A stretch of DNA of 64,000 nucleotides from Natrinema sp. CBA1119 (GTDB lineage Archaea > Halobacteriota > Halobacteria > Halobacteriales > Natrialbaceae). The notes under the pieces are model-generated. The model did no database searches. It saw nothing but the letters and a program-made list of their open reading frames with translations, and was not told the DNA's origin. The stretch lies in NCBI RefSeq assembly GCF_002572525.1, contig NZ_PDBS01000001.1, positions 744,001 to 808,000 of the forward strand. Reading direction: 5' to 3'. Positions 8,687 to 17,384 of the stretch are shown one piece after another (within the stretch, counting starts at the first letter, position 1; every line of letters begins with the position of its first letter). Both the position numbers and the translations under genes were made by a program.

Positions 8687-9345
8687 ATGCACGTCGATCT
8701 CACCCAGCCGATCGAGACGGGGATGCAGACCTATCCCGGTGACCCCGAGGTCGCCGTCCGCCCCCATTCGACCCACGCGGCAGACGGCGCTCGCGTCTCG
8801 GCCCTCGAGTGCGGCAGCCACACCGGGACCCACGTCGACGCGCCCGCCCACACCGAACCCGACGGAAAGACGCTCGACGGCTACCCCTCGAGCGGTTCGT
8901 CTTCGACGCCGTCCGGGTCGATTGTCGCGACCTCGAGGCTCGCGAGCCGATTCCCGCATCGCGAGTGCCCGACAGCGACGCCGATCTCGTCGCGTACTGG
9001 ACCGGCTGGGACGCACACTGGGGGACCGACCGCTACCTTGAGCACCCCTATCTCTCACCGGCGGCGGCCGAGATCTGCGTCGAACGGGGGTTCGATGTCG
9101 CCGTGGACGCGCTCAATCCGGATCCGACGCCGACGGAAAATGCGAGTACGGACGAGCCTGAGGGAGTCCAAGCCCACCACGCGCTGCTGGGCGACGAGTT
9201 GCTGATCCTCGAGAATCTGATCGGACTCGAAGCGGTCGGGGAGCGGTTCGAGCTCCGGGCGTATCCGCTAGCGCTCGAGGGGGATGGTGCACCGGTTCGG
9301 GCCGTCGGCGTCACGGACATGAATGAAGAGCGCGACCGTGTGTGA
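8687..9345 (+). pseudogene. Cyclase family protein (KynB-like), frameshifted
   Basis: Two overlapping frames together give one metal-dependent cyclase/formamidase-like protein of about 219 residues. Frame one carries the metal motif HxGTHxDxPxH (SHTGTHVDAPAH at residues 45-56). After GYP it turns to nonsense, while the next frame continues PLERFVFDAVRVDCRDLEA to the natural end at 9345. Restoring one C in the run at 8884-8887 rejoins them. Members hydrolyse N-formylkynurenine or related amides, but the substrate here is unknown. Either a recent inactivation or a one-base sequencing error in a homopolymer. The second half is otherwise undecayed, favouring error or a very recent event. Confidence 0.8.
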
Positions 9346-9400
9346 TTCCGGGCTTGAGTAGATCAGGAATGAGTCACGAGTAACTGTGAACAGGAAGGAT

Positions 9401-9779
9401 GTCCTGCTATCGTGGCACCAGGGAATCGCCACGCCCTCCCCAGCCGATTGCTGCTCACGGGCGCGCAGCGCCCGTCTGCTCACGGCGGCTCCGCCGCCGT
9501 TCGCATGGTATGCGAGACCTCCGGTCTCGCACTATTCGCATGGTTCGCGGGACCTCTGGTCCCGCGCTAACGCTCGATCACTCCGCTCTCTCGTTCATCC
9601 ACTGGAAGACGCAAAGCGTCTTCCAAGCTGTCACTCGTTCCACTCGCGACAACCTCGCGCAGTGTCATCGGCCGCCCTCGCTTGGCTCACGGTTCCCTCC
9701 GGTCACCGTTCGCTTTCCGAGGTGCTCACTGTGTTCGCACCTCGCGACGCTCGGACGGCCGACAGCGCGCGCCACCACA
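9401..9779 (+). repeat. Dispersed non-coding repeat, copy 2 (expanded)
   Basis: A 379-base copy in plus orientation in the gap between the convergent cyclase and cofH genes. The left end has GTCCTGCTATCGTGGC and GGAATCGCCACGCCC; the right end is CCGACAGCGCGCGCCACC. It is longer than the other copies because it holds a run of triloop hairpins at 9457-9625. The flanking parts of this 570-base gap contain no gene. Confidence 0.85.
9457..9625. repeat. Array of five perfect triloop hairpins
   Basis: Five successive perfect palindromes, each with a 3-base loop: 9457-9475 (8-bp stem ACGGGCGC), 9482-9500 (8-bp stem ACGGCGGC), 9511-9531 (9-bp stem TGCGAGACC), 9546-9566 (9-bp stem CGCGGGACC) and 9603-9625 (10-bp stem TGGAAGACGC). 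Stem sequences differ from one another while the architecture is constant. The array lies inside dispersed repeat copy 2. Function unknown. Confidence 0.85.
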
Positions 9780-9915
9780 TAGCGGTTGATCAGTCTCGAG
9801 CGATACGCCGCTTGTCTGCACCGATCCCTGCCGTGCTAAATTCGCACTTCGGTACAGAAGCAACGGCTTTAGAGCGTCAGAGAGCTGTTCGAGACCAATC
9901 GACGCGGCTCTCCGA

Positions 9916-11297
9916 TCAGTCGTCTGCGGGGACGGTATCGCGTTCGTCCCGTTCTTCGCGAGTCAGCAGCGCCGTCCCGTCGGCTTTCGGCCCGAGCCGG
10001 GGGCCGAAGGGCGGGTCGTCGGGGTCGATGACGCGGCGTTGCTCGTAGTCGGTCGAGCGCTCGACCGGGACTCGACCGATCGAAGCGATCATCTCGACGT
10101 AGTCCGAAAAGGAGCGGAACTCGCCGTGCTCGCCGCCGGCACGGGTCGTAATCTCCTCGGAGAGGATCGTTCCCATGTAGTCGTCGGCCCCACAGTTGAG
10201 CAGTTTCAGCCCCTGTTCGTCGCCGTACTTGACCCACGAGGACTGGATGTGGTCAATGTTATCGAGGAACAGCCTCGAGACGGCGATCATCAGTTCGTCC
10301 TCGTCGATGCTCGCGCCGCCCGAGACGACATCGTGTTCGAACAGCGGCGTGTTCTGATGGATAAAGGAGAGCGGGACGAACTCGGTGATGTTTCCGGTCC
10401 GATCCTGCAGCTCCCGGATCCGCTTCAGGTGCATCGCGCGGTGGGCCTCGTTCTCGACGTGGCCGTACATGATCGTCGCCGTCATCCCGAGGCCGACGTT
10501 CGCGGCCGCCTCCATGGCCTCGAGCCAGTCGTCCGTACCGATTTTGCCGGGGCAGATTACGTCGCGGACCTCCTCGACGAGGATTTCCGCTGCGGTTCCG
10601 GGAACGGTATCTAGCCCCGCCTCCTTCAGCCGTCGGTAGACCTCCTCGTAGGACCAGTCGGTACCGCGGCGGGCGTGGTAGGCCTCCTCGGGCGTCATCG
10701 AGTGAACGTGCACCCCGTCGACGCTCATCGCCGACAGCTGGTCCGCGTAGGTGCCGGGACTGGTGTCGTACAGTTCGGGGGCTTGTAGTTGACTTCCTTC
10801 GGGTTCGGGTGATCGTCGAGGATCTCCCGGTGTTCCTCGTCGAGCGCGAACGCGGGGTGAAGCCCGGAGACCGACGTAACCTCGTAAATACCGCGATCGA
10901 CGGCGTCGGCGACGATCTCGCGTGACTCCGCGGGCGTCTTCGTGAACCCGGCGGTCTCGATCTCCGTCTCGCGCTCGAAGGTGTGGGCGGCGTCCTTGAA
11001 GTTACAGAAGAGACAGCCCACGTTACAGGCCGTCGTGACGTTGTTGTTCAGGTTCGCGATGAAGGTGACCTCCTCGCCGACCTGCTCGGCGCGGCGTCGG
11101 TCGGCCGCCTCGAGCACGCGCTCCTTGCGTTTTCGATCGATCCCCTCGCTCTCGGTTCCCGTCGTGAGTAACTCGATCGCGTCGTCGACCGTGAGCCGGT
11201 CGCCGTCGCGTGCCTTTGTCAGTGCGTTCTCGAACGACTGGTCGGTCTCGGGAACGTGATCGAACGTCAAGTCGGCCTCGGTCACCGGTCGCTCCAT
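9916..11297 (-). pseudogene. cofH: Fo synthase subunit CofH, interrupted by frameshift
   Basis: CofH is the radical SAM partner of CofG that joins tyrosine-derived chemistry to the ribityl-uracil precursor of F420. The N-terminal part (from 11297) carries the cluster motif CNVGCLFCNF at C91, C95 and C98 and runs to EVNYKPP. There the frame breaks at a G run at 10777-10781 (five G on the plus strand where six would restore the frame). The C-terminal 270 residues (from about 10728) are intact, including GHVENEAHR and NCGADDYMGT. One missing base explains everything. Because F420 is widespread in haloarchaea and both halves are undecayed, I think a sequencing error is more likely than a true loss. 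Confidence 0.88.
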
Positions 11298-11447
11298 CGA
11301 GGAAACGATACTCGTACAGCGAGAAAAGCATGGTGAATGCGGAATCGCGGGGACGACGATACAGCCGTCGCTCGAGGCGCACCGTCAGGTCGGCCATGGA
11401 GCGGACCCGACGAACTGTCCGGGATCGGTCTCGAGGCGAGACGACGG

Positions 11448-12449
11448 TCACGCCGATTCCGCGGTCGGCCACTGTCGGACGTCCGATTCGACGAGCGCGA
11501 GCAGCAGTCGGCGGCGCTCGCGCAGGTCCGCCACGGACGCGTCGAACGCCCCGTCGGAAACGGTCGGCACGTCCGCATCGCGCAGCGGCTCGAGCGACGG
11601 GGCCGGCGGAGACCGATCGGCGGGGTCGATGAACGCGTCGTCGAGCGTTCCGAGATAGCTATCGACGCTCGCCCGCGCGTTTCTGACGATCGTGTCGCTG
11701 GGACGGTCCCGCTCGGGAACCCCGAACCGCAACAGCGTGAGCGTCTCGTCGAGGAGAGCGACGCTCGTCACCGGCGCTCGTTCGGTCTGCCCGCTGTGGA
11801 AGTAGTGGAGAATCGGGTACGCCTTGTGGTTCGCCGTGAGCGTGTTCAGCTGCGACGTGAGTTCGTTCAGGGACAGCGCCAGTCCGTCGAACTCCTCGCC
11901 GTTCCAACTGGTTCGGAGGATCCCGTCGCTTTGGTCCCCGAGACCGCTCACGCTGCTCGCGAACGACCGCTTTTGCGTGACGGCGTCGAGAACGGAGAGG
12001 ACGTAGGTGACGCTCAGGGTGACGAAGAGCATCCCGCTGGCCGTCGCGAGCGTCGTCGCGATCTGCCACGGTCCCTCGCGCGGAACGAGGTCGCCGATTC
12101 CCAGGGTGAATATCGTGTAGCCGGTGTAGTAAATCCGGTCCGACCAGGAGATCGGACTCCCGTCGACCGTATCGATGAGGGGGTATTCGGCGCTCGCGAA
12201 GACGAGCGTCCAACCGGCCCAGAGGAGGACGAGCCAAGTGACGAGACCGACGACGAGGATCGACGGCCCCGAGAGGGTGAGCAAGCGAGAGCCCCGATCG
12301 CCGACCCGCCGGAACCCGCTCCACGTCGCCGCCATCAGCCACGAGGTGAGCGGCCCGGCACCCCCCTCGACCCAGAGCGTCGTCCACAGGAGATCCGCGA
12401 CGACGGCGGCGAGCAGGAGTATCCCGAGACCGAACAGGATCGGATTCAT
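11448..12449 (-). CDS. Two-TM pore-loop ion channel (K+ channel-like)
   Basis: A 333-residue membrane protein with hydrophobic segments at about 3-24, 62-85 and 127-150. A pore helix and filter TLGIGD lie at 115-120, just before the last segment, as in Ion_trans_2/KcsA-type channels. The filter is a variant of TVGYGD with Ile in place of Tyr, which could alter selectivity. The 180-residue cytosolic C-terminus has no RCK domain that I can see. The start at 12449 begins directly with the first TM helix; longer upstream frames have no membrane-protein character. Confidence 0.8.
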   Translation of the reverse strand: MNPILFGLGILLLAAVVADLLWTTLWVEGGAGPLTSWLMAATWSGFRRVGDRGSRLLTLSGPSILVVGLVTWLVLLWAGWTLVFASAEYPLIDTVDGSPISWSDRIYYTGYTIFTLGIGDLVPREGPWQIATTLATASGMLFVTLSVTYVLSVLDAVTQKRSFASSVSGLGDQSDGILRTSWNGEEFDGLALSLNELTSQLNTLTANHKAYPILHYFHSGQTERAPVTSVALLDETLTLLRFGVPERDRPSDTIVRNARASVDSYLGTLDDAFIDPADRSPPAPSLEPLRDADVPTVSDGAFDASVADLRERRRLLLALVESDVRQWPTAESA

Positions 12450-12693
12450 CTCGTCGCCACCTCGAGACCGAACGAGTCGCCGATTCGTCGCGATCGTCGG
12501 CCCGCGGATGAGCGGCGGTCGGACGCAGCGTCCCGGGCCGAAATCGGTATCTGCACGCAATCGCGTTCGGTCTCGAGTCGGAAAATACACCGACCGGACG
12601 CTCCCTGCCGTCGAACCGCCGCTTCGGTCACGGTCCGCCCGTCCGTCGAACGCAGGTCCCGGAATTATCGGCGTGGACCGCGAACGCTCACGC

Positions 12694-12984
12694 ATGAGTT
12701 CACGGACGCCGGAGGAATGCGTCGATCTCGCCCACGACGAGGAAGCCGCCGAGGAAAAGCGGGTGGGCGCAATTCGGGAACTGAGAACCGCGAACGAGTG
12801 CGACGAACTCGAGGCGCTCGTCCGAACGGAGCGCATCGGCGAGCGGTATCGTCGCCAGGCCCTCGAGGAGTTAGCGACGCCCCAGTGCGACTCGACCCTC
12901 CGGGAACTCGTCCACGACGACCCGCTCGAGGGGCCGTTGCATCAGGAGGCCGAAGAACTGCTCGCGACCGTCGAAGACGGTTGA
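12694..12984 (+). CDS. Small acidic helical protein, HEAT-like
   Basis: A 96-residue, strongly charged and mainly helical protein (MSSRTPEECVDLAHDEEAAEE at the N-terminus). Two helix-pair units, around AIRELRTANECDELEALV and ALEELATPQCDSTLRELV, look like short HEAT/PBS-type repeats. No catalytic residues, signal peptide or membrane segment. Divergent from the channel gene and upstream of purC on the same strand. Function unknown; a protein-protein interaction role is only suggested by the fold. Confidence 0.65.
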   Translation: MSSRTPEECVDLAHDEEAAEEKRVGAIRELRTANECDELEALVRTERIGERYRRQALEELATPQCDSTLRELVHDDPLEGPLHQEAEELLATVEDG

Positions 12985-13057
12985 GAGTGTGCGAAAACCG
13001 AGGTCTGAACGAGAGAGAGCGTCACCGCTCACGGGCCATCGACCAGATACTGAAACC

Positions 13058-13064
13058 TTCTTAC
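13058..13064 (+). promoter_or_regulatory. Likely TATA element upstream of the purC leader ORF
   Basis: TTCTTAC preceded by GAAACC lies about 27 bases before the ATG at 13088, the usual spacing for a haloarchaeal leaderless transcript. This would start transcription at or next to that ATG rather than at purC itself. Inference from spacing. Confidence 0.4.
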
Positions 13065-13087
13065 GGTCCGGACACGGCAACTGGAGT

Positions 13088-13129
13088 ATGATCGACGGCG
13101 GCGAACACGTCCTGAGGTGTCTCGCGTGA
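13088..13129 (+). CDS. Possible 13-codon leader peptide overlapping purC
   Basis: An ATG at 13088 opens a 13-codon frame ([13 protein letters not shown]) whose TGA at 13127 overlaps the purC GTG start (GTGA). It sits the right distance from a TATA-like element to be a leaderless start. It could couple translation of purC or act as an attenuating uORF. Too short to exclude chance. Confidence 0.35.
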   Translation: MIDGGEHVLRCLA

Positions 13130-14190
13130 CGAGCGTCAAAGAGTTCCGCATCGAGGAAGACGCGACCGACGAGGAGCTCGGTCGCGGGTCGTTCGTCTTC
13201 ACCGACGACTACTCCGTGTTCGACTGGGGGAAGATGCCCGACCAGATTCCCCGGAAGGGCGCGAGTCTCTGTACGATGGGCGCGTTCAACTTCGAACTGC
13301 TCGAGGCCGAAGGCGTTCCCACTCACTACCGCGGCGTGGTCGAGAACGGTGATGTCGTCGGGCTCGAGGACGCGACCCACCCGCCCTGGGAGATGGCCAT
13401 CGACCTCACGCAGGTGCCCGACCTCCCCAACGACGGTCGGGAGTACGACTACGAGCGCTACCACGACGCGGCCGGCGAGAACTACCTGATCCCCCTCGAG
13501 ATCGTCTTCCGCAACCGGGTCCCCGTCGGCTCGAGCTTGCGCAGTCGGACCGAGCCCGCCGATCACGGCCTCGCGCTCGATAGCTGGCCCGACGAGGCCG
13601 TCGACCTCGACGAGCCGATCGTCGAGTTCACCACGAAGTACGAGGAGGGGGACCGCCACCTCGAGCGCGAGGAAGCCGATTCGATCGCCGGGACGGCGTC
13701 GATCGAGGACCTCGAGTCGCTCGCCCGCGAGGTCAACCGGATCGTCACCGAGCAGGCCGACTCCGCCGGACTGGTCCACGAGGACGGCAAGATCGAGTGT
13801 CTGTACTATGGGGCGGCGACCGCCGCCGATGGTGAGCGGGCCAGCGGGCCCGCGAACGGCGAGATCCGCGTCGCCGACGTCGTCGGCACCTTCGACGAGA
13901 ACCGCTTTAGCTACGAGGGTACCCAGCTCTCGAAGGAAGTGCTCCGCCAGTACCACAAGCGAACCCAGCCCGAGTGGGTGCAAGCCGTCGACGCCGCCAA
14001 GGCGCAAGCGAAGCAAGAAGACGTCGCTGACTGGAAGTCCCTCTGTGACGAAGCCCCCGAGCCGCTCGATTCGGACGTCCTCGAGACCGCCAGCGACCTG
14101 TACTGTGCCGGTGCCAACGCTTACACCGGTCAGGAGTTCTTCGACGCGCCGCCGCTCTCGAGCGCGATCGGTGCAGTGCGCCGACTCTGA
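13126..14190 (+). CDS. purC: SAICAR synthetase PurC
   Basis: A 354-residue phosphoribosylaminoimidazole-succinocarboxamide synthase joining aspartate to CAIR with ATP in purine synthesis. Recognisable blocks are [21 protein letters not shown] near residues 20-40, the substrate loop [13 protein letters not shown], and [14 protein letters not shown]. It is longer than bacterial PurC, as is usual in haloarchaea. I chose the GTG at 13126 ([12 protein letters not shown]); a GTG at 13117 would add three residues. Cytosolic. Other purine genes in the window are purS, purQ and purU. Confidence 0.9.
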   Translation: MTSVKEFRIEEDATDEELGRGSFVFTDDYSVFDWGKMPDQIPRKGASLCTMGAFNFELLEAEGVPTHYRGVVENGDVVGLEDATHPPWEMAIDLTQVPDLPNDGREYDYERYHDAAGENYLIPLEIVFRNRVPVGSSLRSRTEPADHGLALDSWPDEAVDLDEPIVEFTTKYEEGDRHLEREEADSIAGTASIEDLESLAREVNRIVTEQADSAGLVHEDGKIECLYYGAATAADGERASGPANGEIRVADVVGTFDENRFSYEGTQLSKEVLRQYHKRTQPEWVQAVDAAKAQAKQEDVADWKSLCDEAPEPLDSDVLETASDLYCAGANAYTGQEFFDAPPLSSAIGAVRRL

Positions 14191-14325
14191 GTGATGCGGA
14201 CCCCGTTCCGAGATTCGAACCGCGAATCCAGCCCCGTCGAACCGCGAACGGTGGTATCGATCCACAAACCGGTCGGACAGAGTAACCCTCATATTGGGGG
14301 CCAAGCTAGGACCGGATGACAGCAA

Positions 14326-14535
14326 ATGACCCCCGCTATCGCCGGCGGAATCACAGCGAGTATCGTCCTATTCACTCTCACAACCGGGATCACGGCCGTC
14401 GCAGGCCTCATGCTGGCACTGTTCGTGTTCGCGCTGGTCGGGTTCGCCGTCGCACCGCTTTACTCCTCGAAGTGGATCGGGGACCAAGACGCGGCCTCGA
14501 CTGCCGCGCGCAGTGACGAACCGAGCGACGACTGA
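14326..14535 (+). CDS. Small membrane protein
   Basis: A 69-residue protein with two adjoining hydrophobic segments at about 5-22 and 24-46, followed by a short polar, acidic tail ending in DEPSDD. No motif that identifies a function. It stands alone between purC and the MoaD-like gene, in the same direction. Conserved small haloarchaeal membrane proteins of this type are common, but I do not recognise the family. Confidence 0.6.
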   Translation: MTPAIAGGITASIVLFTLTTGITAVAGLMLALFVFALVGFAVAPLYSSKWIGDQDAASTAARSDEPSDD

Positions 14536-14613
14536 GTCTCGAGCGGCTCGTTTTTCATCCCTCGACGGCGACCCAGTAGTCAGGTTCTTCTCCCGTCGTA
14601 CCGCTGATCAACC

Positions 14614-15012
14614 ATGGAGACGGTAGTTACCGTGTATGGGCCCGTCCGGAGCGCGACCGGCGACAAGACGGTAACCCTCGAGTGGTCGGGCGACACTGTC
14701 GCCGACGCCATCGCGGCCCTCGTCGAGTCGTACCCGCGAGCGGAGCCACACCTCTACGACCGCGAGGAGATTCGGGCGAGCGTCAGGGTCTCGATCGACG
14801 GCGAGCGCGCGGAGTTCGAGGATCGGGTTCCGGAGGGAGCATCGCTGTCGTTGGTTCCCGCCGTACAGGGTGGATCTGCGGAGCGGGGAGACACGAACCG
14901 AGAGTCCGAACGAGCCGAGAGTCCGAACGAGCCGAGAGTCCGAACGAGCCGAGAGTCCGAACAAGCCATATTTCAGCCGGAAATAGACGTCAGGATATGT
15001 CCGCCGAGCTGA
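14614..15012 (+). CDS. MoaD/ThiS-like (ubiquitin-like) protein with extended tail
   Basis: Residues 1-90 form a beta-grasp MoaD/ThiS-type domain (METVVTVYGPVRSATG onward, ending SLVPAVQGG). In this family the C-terminal GG is the terminus that is adenylated and conjugated or thiolated. Here the frame runs on for 44 further residues (SAERGDTNRESERAESPNE onward), largely encoded by four tandem 17-bp repeats. The tail therefore buries the GG. Either the protein needs processing, it no longer works as a modifier or sulfur carrier, or the tail is a recent read-through. The last 16 bases overlap the next gene. Confidence 0.7.
   Translation: METVVTVYGPVRSATGDKTVTLEWSGDTVADAIAALVESYPRAEPHLYDREEIRASVRVSIDGERAEFEDRVPEGASLSLVPAVQGGSAERGDTNRESERAESPNEPRVRTSRESEQAIFQPEIDVRICPPS
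14898..14965 (+). repeat. Four tandem copies of a 17-bp unit
   Basis: Unit CCGAGAGTCCGAACGAG at 14898-14914, 14915-14931, 14932-14948 and 14949-14965; the last copy has one change (G to A). Because 17 is not a multiple of three, each copy is read in a different frame, giving the Arg/Glu/Ser/Pro-rich tail of the MoaD-like protein. Its copy number is expected to vary. Confidence 0.9.
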
Positions 15013-15797
15013 GCCGAACACACCACCTCGAGTGCGAGGGCTTCGCCGCGGAGTTCCGAGCCCTCCTCGAGCTGGTCCTTCCCGACACGACGGCTGCGGT
15101 CGTCCGAGTTCGAGAGGAGGAGATGGGGATGGACCCGGACGGCGACGACTGTCGGCGAGTGTGGGATGGCGTTCGGGATCGACTGGAACGACTCCCGGAG
15201 AAGGATCGAAACGAGACTACCGCGTGGCGCGTTCCAACGACGACCGAAGCCGGACGAGCGGTCCTGTTCGAGTTGGCGTCGCTTACGGACGGCATCGTCG
15301 GCGCACACTTCGTGTTTCAACTCGAGTGCCACGCCGGCGGAACGCCCGTACTCGAGGCGATCCCCCATCACTCGGATGCAGGAGTCGATGCGACGCTGCT
15401 CGGAGCGGAGATCCAGCCCGGTGAAATCGTCGGGCTGAACGGGCACGACGCGTGTCTGGTTCCCACAGAGACCTACTTCGAGTGGGCCGCCGAGGATCGG
15501 CGGTGGAGAATACAGGGCGGGTCGCTCTGCATCGAGACGCTCGACGGCCGGAAAGCGACGTGCTACGGGCTGACGAATCTCGAGCGGGCGACGCTCGAGG
15601 AGGACGGGACGGTGCTCGCGCTCGCCTGGGAGCCGGGAGACCTACCGGACGATGCCGTGGGGAAGCTGCTCTCGTGGATCGGGGAGAAACTGTACAATCC
15701 GCCACCGGCACTGCCTTGCGAGACGGTCGCTCGAGCAACGGCGGTCAAAGCGCATCTGCAGGAGTTGCTCGCGGCCTACGATGGACGCGAAATATAG
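14997..15797 (+). CDS. Uncharacterised protein, 266 residues
   Basis: I do not recognise this protein. It starts at the ATG at 14997 (MSAELSRTHHLECEGFA), overlapping the end of the MoaD-like frame by 16 bases. It is acidic and soluble, with no signal peptide or TM segment. Notable stretches are HFVFQLECHAGGTPVLEAIPHH, a Cys at GHDACLVP and another at DGRKATCYG, and WEPGDLPDD toward the end. The overlap suggests it is made together with the MoaD-like protein. A metal site from the His-rich IPHH segment is possible but unproven. Confidence 0.65.
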   Translation: MSAELSRTHHLECEGFAAEFRALLELVLPDTTAAVVRVREEEMGMDPDGDDCRRVWDGVRDRLERLPEKDRNETTAWRVPTTTEAGRAVLFELASLTDGIVGAHFVFQLECHAGGTPVLEAIPHHSDAGVDATLLGAEIQPGEIVGLNGHDACLVPTETYFEWAAEDRRWRIQGGSLCIETLDGRKATCYGLTNLERATLEEDGTVLALAWEPGDLPDDAVGKLLSWIGEKLYNPPPALPCETVARATAVKAHLQELLAAYDGREI

Positions 15798-15862
15798 ACG
15801 AACGATGATCATATCGGGCTGCCCAACAGGCATACGGTGTAGTGGACGATACGGTCAGAGTT

Positions 15863-16055
15863 CGCTGCTATCGTGGCGACACGGAATCGCCACGCCCTCC
15901 CCAGCCGATTCGCTCGCTGCTCACGGCTCCCGCTGGTCGCCGTTCGCTTTCCGAGGCGCTCGCTCCGTTCGCGCCTCGCACCGCTCGCTCATCCCTCGCA
16001 CAATTTCGTTGCGCGGCTCGCCGTCGGCTCACCGCGCCACAGCGCGCGCCACCGC
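15863..16055 (+). repeat. Dispersed non-coding repeat, copy 3
   Basis: A 193-base copy between two convergent genes. The left end CTGCTATCGTGGCGA pairs with TCGCCACG to make an 8-bp stem, the best of the four copies; CCTCCCCAGCCGATTCGCTCG follows, and the right end is CACAGCGCGCGCCACCGCA. Internally, GAGGCG and CGCCTC (around 15952-15977) form another inverted repeat. No coding potential. Confidence 0.85.
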
Positions 16056-16076
16056 AAAAGAAGGAATTCGGTGAGC

Positions 16077-17384
16077 CTATAGATCGTACTGCTCGCGCAC
16101 CAGGTGGTCGATGCCGCGGTCCTCGAGGACGGCCATCGGCGCGAGCATGTCGAGTTGGACGACGCCGGGAAGGCGGCCGATCTGGACGCCGCCGGTGAAC
16201 GTACACCGCGAGCGGACCTCGCCCTCGCTCATGTCCAGCAGTTTCGTCGCGCGGTCGAAGGCGTTCTGCGTGGCGTCGTTGACCGTCGCACCGGAGCCGA
16301 CGACCTGAATCGGGCCCATATCGTCCTCGACGTCGACGCCGTGTTCCGCGCCGAGTTCGCGGCCCGCCTCGCGCTCTTCGTCGCTGTAGGGTTTGCTGAT
16401 AAACGGCAGTTCGTCCTCGTTGGGAAGGAGGACCGGCCCGTCGAGTTCGAGGCCCTCGATGACCTCGACGTCCATCGTGACGGTCCCGCTCACGTCTGTC
16501 GTGTGCAAGGAGAGTTCGCCGTCGCCCTGGTTCGCGTGCAGATCGCCGACGTAGACGCCGGCTCCGTCGATTTTGACCGGGCAGATCAGCGTCGCACCCG
16601 GTCGGACCTGCGGGATGTCCATGTGACCGTCGGTTCGATCCTCGAGATCGCCCTCGCTCTCGACGCCGTAATCGTGCTCGGCACCGATGAGGTACTGGCC
16701 GAAGTCGCCGGCGTTGTGCGAGTCGGGCATCGTGATCGGCGGGGTCGTTCCGATGTTTCCGATGAACGGACGTAGCCGTCCCAGGGTACCGGGCATCTCG
16801 TCGGGTTCGTACAGCAAGATGGGGTGTTGCCGGGAATTCTCGGGGATGTCCATCACCTCGCTGGCGTCGTTCGCGAGTTCGTGGGCAGCGTCCTCGTCGA
16901 GGGTGATTCCGACGGTGTGATCGTCGTCGAAGGCGACGGTGTAGCCGTACTCGAAGCCGAAGGAGGAGGCGTTCGCGCCGCACTCGGCGCACTTGATCGC
17001 GTCTTCCCCCGTACCCTCGACGATCGTCTCGGGCCACTCGGTGCCACACTCCGGACAGCGGTGATCGACGAACGGGTCGTCGCCGAACGCACCCTCCCGC
17101 TCGGCCATCGACCCCGTGCTCGTCGCCATGCTCGTCACCGACATGTCCCGGATGTGAAGCGCGACGGCGTCGCCGACGGACGCCCCCTCGACGCGGATCG
17201 GTCGAGTGACCTCGTGACCGCCGTGGAACTCGGGCGTGACCATCGGCCCCCAGCAACCCGGCGGCGTGTACGTCTCGATCGTCCCGCCGTCCGCGACGGT
17301 CCCCGCCCATTCCTGATCGGGACCGACGAGGCCGAGCGTGTACTGGTCGACGAACAATTCCTGGTCGACGTTTTGCTGTGCCAT
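16077..17384 (-). CDS. Acetamidase/formamidase family amidohydrolase
   Basis: A 435-residue FmdA/AmdA-type enzyme hydrolysing short-chain amides to ammonium and carboxylate in the cytosol. Family blocks include GCWGPMVTPEFHGGHEVTRPI, PDSHNAGDFGQ and VYVGDLHANQGDGE, whose His and Asp residues belong to the metal site. A Cys4 zinc-ribbon-like insert (CPECG and CAECG) lies at about residues 114-138. Length is typical of the acetamidase branch. The substrate is not fixed by sequence. It points toward the upstream 266-residue gene, with a dispersed repeat between. Confidence 0.85.
   Translation of the reverse strand: MAQQNVDQELFVDQYTLGLVGPDQEWAGTVADGGTIETYTPPGCWGPMVTPEFHGGHEVTRPIRVEGASVGDAVALHIRDMSVTSMATSTGSMAEREGAFGDDPFVDHRCPECGTEWPETIVEGTGEDAIKCAECGANASSFGFEYGYTVAFDDDHTVGITLDEDAAHELANDASEVMDIPENSRQHPILLYEPDEMPGTLGRLRPFIGNIGTTPPITMPDSHNAGDFGQYLIGAEHDYGVESEGDLEDRTDGHMDIPQVRPGATLICPVKIDGAGVYVGDLHANQGDGELSLHTTDVSGTVTMDVEVIEGLELDGPVLLPNEDELPFISKPYSDEEREAGRELGAEHGVDVEDDMGPIQVVGSGATVNDATQNAFDRATKLLDMSEGEVRSRCTFTGGVQIGRLPGVVQLDMLAPMAVLEDRGIDHLVREQYDL

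Noticed and set aside
11337-13091. 584-codon plus-strand frame across the ion channel gene
   Set aside because: It is Arg-rich and featureless, and it lies opposite a membrane protein with a clear pore filter.
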